Both the position numbers and the translations under genes were made by a program. Under the pieces are notes generated by a model. The model did no database searches, was not told the origin of the DNA, and saw only the letters and a program-made list of their open reading frames with translations. This document shows positions 7,379 through 12,550 of a stretch of DNA of 12,550 nucleotides, in pieces; position 1 is the stretch's first letter, and every line of letters begins with the position of its first letter. Source of the DNA: Sediminibacterium ginsengisoli (GTDB taxonomy: Bacteria > Bacteroidota > Bacteroidia > Chitinophagales > Chitinophagaceae). The DNA lies in NCBI GenBank assembly GCA_945860335.1, contig CAMAQW010000031.1, positions 1 to 12,550 on the forward strand. Reading direction: 5' to 3'.

Positions 7379-8467
7379 ATGCGTAAATTAATTATATACA
7401 CCCTTTCTCTTTTAATTGCTTTTCAATCTGCCAATGCTGCCGATTTTACTGTTACAGGAAAAATTAAGGGATTAACAAATGGCAGTACCGCAACGTTAAA
7501 AAATGTTTTTAATGGACAGGCGCTTGCTTCGGGAAATATTGCTGATGGGGTATTTGTTTTAAAAGGAACGGTGAATGAAGGTATGCTATTGCAACTATCG
7601 TTTTCTGCGGCACCTCAAATTAACATCGAAATGTTTATTGGAAATGAAGCTGTTGTTATAGAGGGTGATTTAGCTGCGCCAGATCAAATTAAATTAACTG
7701 GATCTATACTACACCAGACCTACGAGAAATTTAGAATACAGTTTGCACCTTTAAAAGACAAGCTTAACGCCATTGTGCCGCTTATTCAGGCAGAAACGGC
7801 ACAAACGCCAAAGCGTGATTCACTCATTAATTTATTTAATAGTTATAAGCAAGTGCTTTTAAATGAAACGGTAGGATTTGCAAATGCCAACCCTGCTTCT
7901 GTTGTAAGTTCATTTGCACTTTTTGCTGTTGGGCCTTTATTTTCAGGGCCACAAGAATTAGAATCTACATTTAATACACTACAGCCTGCAGCTAAAAAAG
8001 GCTATTTTTCTGAAATGATTGTAAAGTCTGTGGGTGATGCTAAAATTGGACAAATAGGTTCTATGGCAACAGAGTTTACACAAAATGATCAAAATGGAAA
8101 GCCAATAAAGTTGTCTTCATTTAAGGGGAAGTATGTACTCATTGATTTTTGGGCTAGCTGGTGTAGACCTTGCAGACAAGAAAATCCAAATGTAGTTGCC
8201 GCCTATAATACCTACAAGTCTAAAAACTTTACGGTACTTGGTGTTTCTTTAGATCAGGATAAAAATAGTTGGATTCAGGCTATTGCAGCTGACAAACTCA
8301 CGTGGACGCATGTTAGTGATTTAAAATACTGGAGTAATGAAGTGGCGCAGCTTTACCGAATTCAAAGTATACCTGCTAATTTGCTCATTGATCCTACCGG
8401 AAAAATTATTGGTAAAGATTTAAGAGGTGAAGATCTCTTGCAAAAACTGGCATCTATTTTAAAATAG
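7379..8467 (+). CDS. Exported TlpA-like thiol-disulfide oxidoreductase with N-terminal DUF4369-type domain
   Basis: The 362-residue protein begins with a clear signal peptide (KLIIYTLSLLIAFQSANA, likely cut near residue 20), so it acts in the periplasm or cell envelope. Residues about 22-115 resemble the DUF4369 beta domain seen in front of many Bacteroidota thioredoxins (VTGKIKGL, then GxF-type strands). A helical linker follows to about 220. The C-terminal domain, about 225-362, is AhpC/TSA-thioredoxin-like, with the redox pair Cys262 and Cys265 in FWASWCRPCRQENP and the cis-proline Pro332 in SIPANLLID. Such proteins keep envelope thiols reduced, for example during cytochrome c maturation; the actual client is unknown. 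The 15-nt gap after hisIE suggests read-through from the biosynthesis operon, though no functional link is evident. The last 9 nt overlap the convergent gene. Confidence 0.88.
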   Translation: MRKLIIYTLSLLIAFQSANAADFTVTGKIKGLTNGSTATLKNVFNGQALASGNIADGVFVLKGTVNEGMLLQLSFSAAPQINIEMFIGNEAVVIEGDLAAPDQIKLTGSILHQTYEKFRIQFAPLKDKLNAIVPLIQAETAQTPKRDSLINLFNSYKQVLLNETVGFANANPASVVSSFALFAVGPLFSGPQELESTFNTLQPAAKKGYFSEMIVKSVGDAKIGQIGSMATEFTQNDQNGKPIKLSSFKGKYVLIDFWASWCRPCRQENPNVVAAYNTYKSKNFTVLGVSLDQDKNSWIQAIAADKLTWTHVSDLKYWSNEVAQLYRIQSIPANLLIDPTGKIIGKDLRGEDLLQKLASILK

Positions 8468-8806
8468 GCTTGCGTAAGTTTCTGGGTCAAAACCAATCGC
8501 TATAATTTTACCCTTTTTTGTAACAATGGGTCTTTTGATGAGGCTCGTATTTTCTTGTAGCACGGCTACGGCTGAAGTTGCTTTTGCGCACTTTGCTTGA
8601 TCTGCGGGGCTTAATTTCTTGTAGGTTGCAGATTTTGTATTTACAATCAATGTAAAATCTTGTTGAGACATCCAATCTTTAAGTAAGGTTGCCGTTACCC
8701 CTTCTTTTTTGTAGTTATGAAACACATATTCAATTTTGTGTTTTGTAAACCAGTCTAAACTCTTTTTTACAGTGTCGCAGTTGGGTATGCCGTAGATCGT
8801 TAACAT
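8459..8806 (-). CDS. Spx/ArsC/YffB family thioredoxin-fold protein
   Basis: This 115-residue cytoplasmic protein opens with MLTIYGIPNCDTVKKS, the hallmark of the ArsC/Spx/YffB branch of the thioredoxin fold, with one active-site Cys10 and no CxxC. The central NTKSATYKKL (56-65) and the later SLIKRPIV (88-95), containing Arg92, match the family; IGFDPETYASLF ends it as in YffB-like proteins. The position of the second ArsC arginine appears to be occupied by Lys58, so I do not call it an arsenate reductase. There are no ars genes nearby to support arsenic resistance. A glutathione- or thiol-linked reductase, or an Spx-like regulator, are alternatives; the family member's substrate cannot be told from sequence. 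It is transcribed against the TlpA-like gene, and their 3' ends overlap by 9 nt. Confidence 0.87.
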   Translation of the reverse strand: MLTIYGIPNCDTVKKSLDWFTKHKIEYVFHNYKKEGVTATLLKDWMSQQDFTLIVNTKSATYKKLSPADQAKCAKATSAVAVLQENTSLIKRPIVTKKGKIIAIGFDPETYASLF

Positions 8807-8892
8807 GATGACCGAATTTACCTGTAAAATTAACCAATTAGCCCTTATTATTTCTCATCTTGCTAATAAAGATTTATTTTGTAATCGATACT
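8807..8892. promoter_or_regulatory. Divergent intergenic spacer, presumed to hold both promoters
   Basis: This AT-rich 86-bp spacer separates the minus-strand Spx/ArsC-like gene from the plus-strand receptor gene, so both promoters should lie in or near it. I find no full match to the Bacteroidota consensus (TTTG at -33, TAnnTTTG at -7). On the plus strand TATTTTG at 8875-8881 is one base short and very close to the ATG at 8893. On the minus strand TAATTTTA (about 8824-8831) matches seven of eight positions but has no convincing -33 element. No clear inverted repeat is seen. Confidence 0.3.
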
Positions 8893-11331
8893 ATGAAGTC
8901 TTTTTTATGCATAATGAGTGCCTTGTTTTTTTGTATACAAGGTTATAGCCAAAAACCAGCTCCTGGATCCAGTCGTATGATGGGGCTTATTATTGGCAAT
9001 GTATTAGATGCAGGTACTAGTAAGCCTTTGTCATTTGCTAGTATCCAATTAAAAAAAATGTCAGATACGGTTGTGGCGTTTCAGGTTGTATCTGATAAAA
9101 ATGGTGCTTTTGAGTGTTTGAATTTGTCTTTTGGTTACTACAAGCTAAAAGTAACGATGGTGGGTTACGCGGATCTTACATTAGATAGTATTTATTTAAG
9201 GGAAGAGCGTTATGATTTTAATTTAGGTGATGTAAAATTAAATATATCAGGTTCGGCTAGTTCCGAAGTCATTGTATATGCCGAAAAGCCACTCATAGAA
9301 AATAAGGATGATAAAATCATTTTTAATGTGGGCGAAAGTGCGTTAAGTGGAGGTGCTACCACTGCTGAGCTTCTAAAAAACATGCCGCTTATTAACAACG
9401 ACCCCAATGGTAAAATTTTACTAAAAGGAAAAGAGCCGCGTATACTCATTGATGATAAGCCCACCGATTTAAATGCGCAACAACTCCAGGATTTGTTAGA
9501 AAGCCTGCCAGGCAATAGTATTGACAAAATTGAGGTCATGACAACGCCTCCACCTCAATATGCAACAGAAACAGGGGGTGTCATTAATATTGTTACTAAA
9601 AAAGGTAAAATTGGATGGGTTGGAAGAGTGAGCGTGAGTGCTGGAACAAGAGGAGAATCTGCCGCATCAGCTAATGGTAGCTACCGCAATCAAAAACTTG
9701 TATTGAATTTAAATGGGGGTGTAGGGGTAAGTACCATAACCGGTAATGGTTATTCTAAAAGAGAAAATATTTATAGAGATTCTGTAAATTATTTTAACAC
9801 ACAAAATAGGTTTACCAATTTTTCATCGAGGCCTAATTTTAGGGCACAAGCCGATTATGAAATAGACAAGCAGCACATTTTATCACTCACGTATCAGCTC
9901 AATCCAAATTCTTTTGATAATAATTCTAATAACACCTATACCAATATTAATAACCAACAGCAAATTTACCGTTTAAGCAATCGAAACAATCATAGTGTTG
10001 GAGGAGGTGTCAATCATGTCTTGTCAGGAAGTTACAATATCAAACAAAAAACAGGCCCAGGATATTTGCGCTTTATTGGAAATGCCAACTTATCTAATAG
10101 CAATTCAGATAAATTATTTTTTCAACAGTTTTTATTCCCCGATAAAACACCTACTGGGGTTGATTCTACGCAGCGTCAACGCTTTAATACCGATAATAAT
10201 TCGGCGTCACTACGCATAGATTTTCTACGACCTTTAAAATCCAAGCAACATAATTTTAATGCGGGGGTTTCTGTTTTAAATTCATGGTATCATGGACGCG
10301 TTAACACACAGTTTTTTCGTAAGCAAGACCAAGTATTTACTACCAATGATCTATTAAGCAACGATTTTACCAATACGCAACTCGTAGCAACAGCAAGGGC
10401 AGGGTTATCGTACAATTTTAAAAGCAAGTACCGATTATCCTTTGGCGTGCAAGCCGAGTATACCAATTTGCAGTTTGTTTTTTTAAAGGGTAATGCCAGT
10501 GATGTAGACAATGGGTATGTAAACCTATTGCCAAATTTCACTTTACGTAAAGAGTTTTCCAAAGAGATGAACACAACCCTTGTGTATAGGGCTACCATTA
10601 GACGTCCTGGCATTGGCGAGTTAAACCCCAATATCGATTATAGTGATCCTTATAATATTAGATTTGGCAATCCTTATCTAGAGCCTACACTATCAAATAA
10701 CTACGATTGGAATTTTAGTTATGTTAAGGGTAAGTATTATGTAAATACATCACTGGGGTATAATCAATTAAAGCAGGTATTTAATAGTATTCGTACTTTA
10801 CAAGCAGGTGGTAAAACCGAAGTGACTTGGAAAAATATTGCAGATAGACGTGAATATGAAGCTAGTGCCTGGGGTGGATATACATTTACCAAAAAGTTTA
10901 GAATGAATGGGAGTGCAGGGTATACATTCAATCAGTACGGAGCTGCAGAAAAGCTCTTATACAAGTACCGTGATGGTGCCACTTTTTATACAAGTCTCAA
11001 TTATAATTTCACACCAAGCAACCTGCTTAGTTTTGAAGGAACAGCGCGCTATAATAATTTTGCAGATCCACAAGGTAGGAGTAGGAGTAATTTGACGGTT
11101 AACCTTGGCGTACAACGTAAGTTTTTAGACCGCCGCTTAATTGTTTCTATTAATATTATTGATCCAACAACACAGCAGCAATTTCAAACCTTTGCTTACG
11201 GGGCCAATTTTAATTTAGAATCCTTTAGTTCTAGTAATACAAGAAATTATAGAATTGCAGTGAGTTATCAATTAAACAAAGTGGTTACAAAACCTATTAA
11301 ACCCTTGCAGAAAGCCAGCTCTCGCAAATAG
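8893..11331 (+). CDS. Outer-membrane beta-barrel receptor, TonB-dependent-receptor-like, with N-terminal carboxypeptidase-like domain
   Basis: The 812-residue protein starts with a signal peptide (about residues 1-20, ending GYSQ). Residues about 30-115 form a carboxypeptidase regulatory-like beta sandwich (GNVLDAGTSKPLSFASIQL, then SDKNGAFECLNLSFGYYKL), common at the N terminus of Bacteroidota outer-membrane receptors. A plug-like domain runs about 130-238 (AELLKNMPLINNDPNGKILL, RILIDDKP, SIDKIEVMTTPP, GGVINIVTKKG). The rest is a long barrel of alternating aromatic strands rich in Asn and Tyr, resembling the outer-membrane beta-barrel 3 family. No SusD partner or substrate-processing gene is adjacent, so the ligand is unknown and SusC identity is not supported. 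No TonB box is obvious. I chose ATG 8893 because the signal peptide starts there; the in-frame TTG at 8860 adds an unhelpful charged tail. The C terminus carries a basic tail beyond the last strand, and the gene overlaps its convergent neighbour by 35 nt. Confidence 0.87.
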   Translation: MKSFLCIMSALFFCIQGYSQKPAPGSSRMMGLIIGNVLDAGTSKPLSFASIQLKKMSDTVVAFQVVSDKNGAFECLNLSFGYYKLKVTMVGYADLTLDSIYLREERYDFNLGDVKLNISGSASSEVIVYAEKPLIENKDDKIIFNVGESALSGGATTAELLKNMPLINNDPNGKILLKGKEPRILIDDKPTDLNAQQLQDLLESLPGNSIDKIEVMTTPPPQYATETGGVINIVTKKGKIGWVGRVSVSAGTRGESAASANGSYRNQKLVLNLNGGVGVSTITGNGYSKRENIYRDSVNYFNTQNRFTNFSSRPNFRAQADYEIDKQHILSLTYQLNPNSFDNNSNNTYTNINNQQQIYRLSNRNNHSVGGGVNHVLSGSYNIKQKTGPGYLRFIGNANLSNSNSDKLFFQQFLFPDKTPTGVDSTQRQRFNTDNNSASLRIDFLRPLKSKQHNFNAGVSVLNSWYHGRVNTQFFRKQDQVFTTNDLLSNDFTNTQLVATARAGLSYNFKSKYRLSFGVQAEYTNLQFVFLKGNASDVDNGYVNLLPNFTLRKEFSKEMNTTLVYRATIRRPGIGELNPNIDYSDPYNIRFGNPYLEPTLSNNYDWNFSYVKGKYYVNTSLGYNQLKQVFNSIRTLQAGGKTEVTWKNIADRREYEASAWGGYTFTKKFRMNGSAGYTFNQYGAAEKLLYKYRDGATFYTSLNYNFTPSNLLSFEGTARYNNFADPQGRSRSNLTVNLGVQRKFLDRRLIVSINIIDPTTQQQFQTFAYGANFNLESFSSSNTRNYRIAVSYQLNKVVTKPIKPLQKASSRK

Positions 11332-11797
11332 GTATCATCCAGTTACTAATCAATTCTTTTTTAGTGCCTACTGTATTGTTAAAATAGAAAGTAGTTGGGC
11401 TAATATGATTATTTGATACCGCGTATTTCATTTGTGCGAGTGGTAATAGTTCAATTTTATCCTTTACTAAAAAGGCTAGCATTTGTCTATCAAATAAATT
11501 GACTTTGCAAAGGGCCTCAATTTGTTTGATGGTTCTAAATAAACTATCGGTGCTGCAACCACCTACGGTTGCCTCCGTTTCATCAGCCATGACAATAATA
11601 AATTGTCCAAAAAATAAATTAGCATAACCGTTAACCTCTTTGCCATGACTTTTCCATCCGCTGCAATGATCATTTAAAATAGTTTCAATTTCAAAAGCTT
11701 CCGACATGCTAAATAACCTGCTGCTTTGAAAAATCCAAACACGGGCATTATCATTAAAATGGGAAGGGATATGCGCTTCAATAGAAAAATTCATCAT
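11297..11797 (-). CDS. Conserved Bacteroidota protein of unknown function (family often labelled 'ABC transporter ATPase')
   Basis: The protein has 166 residues, no signal peptide and no membrane segment, so it is probably cytoplasmic. I recognise it from memory as a widespread Bacteroidota family with NARVWIFQSSR (17-27) near the N terminus, FFGQFIIVMADE in the middle, a GGCSTD motif (79-84), and an ending like NWMIPICESWLSAR. Databases commonly call it 'ABC transporter ATPase', but I see no Walker A, Walker B or ABC signature, and the length is too short for such a domain, so the name should not be trusted. Cys81 in the GGCSTD motif is a candidate functional residue. The start may be Met at 11797 or the adjacent Met at 11794. 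It lies 12 nt downstream of the iron-sulfur protein gene on the same strand, so the two are probably co-transcribed. Confidence 0.83.
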   Translation of the reverse strand: MMNFSIEAHIPSHFNDNARVWIFQSSRLFSMSEAFEIETILNDHCSGWKSHGKEVNGYANLFFGQFIIVMADETEATVGGCSTDSLFRTIKQIEALCKVNLFDRQMLAFLVKDKIELLPLAQMKYAVSNNHISPTTFYFNNTVGTKKELISNWMIPICESWLSARV

Positions 11798-11809
11798 TCA
11801 ATATTTTAA

Positions 11810-12550
11810 TTATGCCATACTTTCTGCAATGAGCTCTGCTATATCTAACACGGCCATTTCATTTTCCTTTTCTTTATTTTTTATCCCGTCCGTCATCATA
11901 GTATTACAAAACGGACATGCCGATGCAATAATTTGTGCCCCTGTTGCCACGGCTTCTTCGGCCCTTTCTATATTAATTCTAGTGGTGCCTGCTTCTTCTT
12001 CTTTAAACATTTGTGCACCGCCTGCGCCACAGCATAGTCCGTTAGAGCGGCATCTTTTCATTTCAATAAGTTCTGCGTCTAATATTTCTAAAACTTTTCG
12101 TGGGGCTTCATAAATATTATTAGCACGTCCTAAATAACAGCTGTCATGGTAAGATATTTTTTTACCTTTAAATGCACCGCCTTCTTTTAAAATAATTTTC
12201 CCTTCGTTGATCAAGGATTGTAATAGCGTTGTATGGTGTATCACTTCATAATTTCCACCTAATTCAGGATATTCGTTTTTGATGGTATTAAAACAGTGCG
12301 GACAAGTAGTAATAATTTTTTTCACACCATAAGCATTCATTACCTGAATATTTTGGTAAGCCATCATTTGAAATAAAAACTCGTTACCTGCTCTTCTTGC
12401 AGGATCACCAGTGCACGCTTCTTCTTTACCTAAAACGGCATAACTAATACCTACTTTATCTAAAATGAGCGCAAAAGCTTTTGTTATTTTTTGTGCTCTT
12501 TGATCAAAACTTCCAGCACAACCTACCCAAAATAAGTATTCTGGCATTGT
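11810..12550 (-). CDS. CCG-domain (Fe-S)-binding oxidoreductase subunit, probably cut at its N terminus by the window edge
   Basis: The visible part holds two cysteine-rich CCG-type domains like those of heterodisulfide reductase HdrB/HdrD and the glycolate oxidase iron-sulfur subunit. Numbering from the ATG at 12547, domain one has Cys10 (WVGCAGSFD), Cys45 (EEACTGDPARRAGN, with Thr where the second Cys of a CC pair would stand), and Cys82-Cys85 (TCPHCFN). Domain two has Cys137 (HDSCYLGR), Cys172-Cys173 (LCCGAGG) and Cys211-Cys214 (ACPFCN). The second set is a complete CCG motif and could bind a noncubane 4Fe-4S cluster. The frame stays open to the edge (codon ACA at 12550-12548), and remembered homologues begin about 10-20 residues before the PExLFWVGCAG stretch, so the true start is probably outside; ATG 12547 remains possible. 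The redox partner, perhaps a ferredoxin-type subunit, may be encoded upstream, beyond the window. Confidence 0.88.
   Translation of the reverse strand, partial: TMPEYLFWVGCAGSFDQRAQKITKAFALILDKVGISYAVLGKEEACTGDPARRAGNEFLFQMMAYQNIQVMNAYGVKKIITTCPHCFNTIKNEYPELGGNYEVIHHTTLLQSLINEGKIILKEGGAFKGKKISYHDSCYLGRANNIYEAPRKVLEILDAELIEMKRCRSNGLCCGAGGAQMFKEEEAGTTRINIERAEEAVATGAQIIASACPFCNTMMTDGIKNKEKENEMAVLDIAELIAESMA

Larger units (their letters stand above)
1..8467 (+). other. Predicted single transcription unit trpG-D-C-F-B-A-hisH-A-F-IE-tlpA-like
   Basis: Eleven consecutive plus-strand genes are joined by ATGA overlaps (trpG/trpD at 267-270, trpB/trpA at 3882-3885), an 11-nt overlap (trpC/trpF), and gaps of 1, 2, 1, 1, 9, 21 and 15 nt. 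No space for an intergenic terminator or promoter is left anywhere in the block, so one message starting upstream of the window is the simplest reading. Regulation cannot be judged because the leader ahead of trpE/trpG is not included. The membership of the last gene is the least certain, since it has a different job. Confidence 0.6.

Noticed and set aside
8459..8806. Arsenate reductase as the function of the ArsC-like protein
   Set aside because: No ars genes are nearby, the overall pattern is closer to YffB/Spx, and one of the arginines expected in ArsC appears to be lysine.
10290..10631. A 113-codon minus-strand open frame inside the receptor gene, and a similar 109-codon one at 9210-9539
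   Set aside because: Both are antisense shadows of the barrel and plug coding sequence with no family resemblance or separate start signals.
11075..11095. Short GTAGGA-type tandem repeat in the receptor gene
   Set aside because: Only about two and a half units, in frame, encoding Gly-Arg-Ser-Arg-Ser; too short to be more than chance codon repetition.
11829..12113. A 94-codon plus-strand open frame opposite the iron-sulfur protein
   Set aside because: The minus-strand frame contains the conserved cysteine motifs; the plus-strand translation is low-complexity Ser/Ala/Ile and looks like a shadow.

Overview
The window is about 12.5 kb of AT-rich, tightly packed chromosome that reads as Bacteroidota, most likely a Chitinophagaceae-like lineage. 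The clues are a TrpD with the KHGNYGAS/SGSSNVM signature, a fused HisI-HisE, a DUF4369-plus-thioredoxin (TlpA-like) exported protein, an outer-membrane receptor with an N-terminal carboxypeptidase-like domain, the small Bacteroidota family usually mislabelled 'ABC transporter ATPase', and start codons that mostly lack a clear Shine-Dalgarno. The lineage call is inferred from gene content; there is no rRNA or other marker here.

Positions 1-7363 (+) form one continuous amino-acid biosynthesis block: trpG (3' end only), trpD, trpC, trpF, trpB, trpA, then with a 1-nt gap hisH, hisA, hisF and the fused hisIE. The trp part covers anthranilate to tryptophan. The his part covers hydrolysis of phosphoribosyl-ATP through to imidazole glycerol phosphate plus AICAR. 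Genes overlap or are separated by at most 21 nt, so co-transcription and translational coupling are likely. hisG, hisB, hisC and hisD are not in the window and must lie elsewhere. An exported TlpA-like thiol-disulfide protein (7379-8467) follows only 15 nt after hisIE and may be the last gene of the transcript.

Positions 8459-8806 (-) hold a small Spx/ArsC/YffB-type protein whose 3' end overlaps the TlpA-like gene by 9 nt. An 86-bp divergent spacer (8807-8892) separates it from a large outer-membrane beta-barrel receptor (8893-11331, +). That gene overlaps convergently by 35 nt with a 166-residue family of unknown function (11297-11797, -). The latter sits 12 nt downstream of a two-domain CCG iron-sulfur protein (11810 to the window edge, -), probably in one transcript.

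No tRNA, rRNA, CRISPR, insertion sequence, phage or toxin-antitoxin signature was seen, and no stretch over 300 bases lacks a gene. Most of the window is ordinary core metabolism. The points most worth a second look are the joined trp-his block with a split his pathway, and the uncharacterised 166-aa family paired with the iron-sulfur protein.
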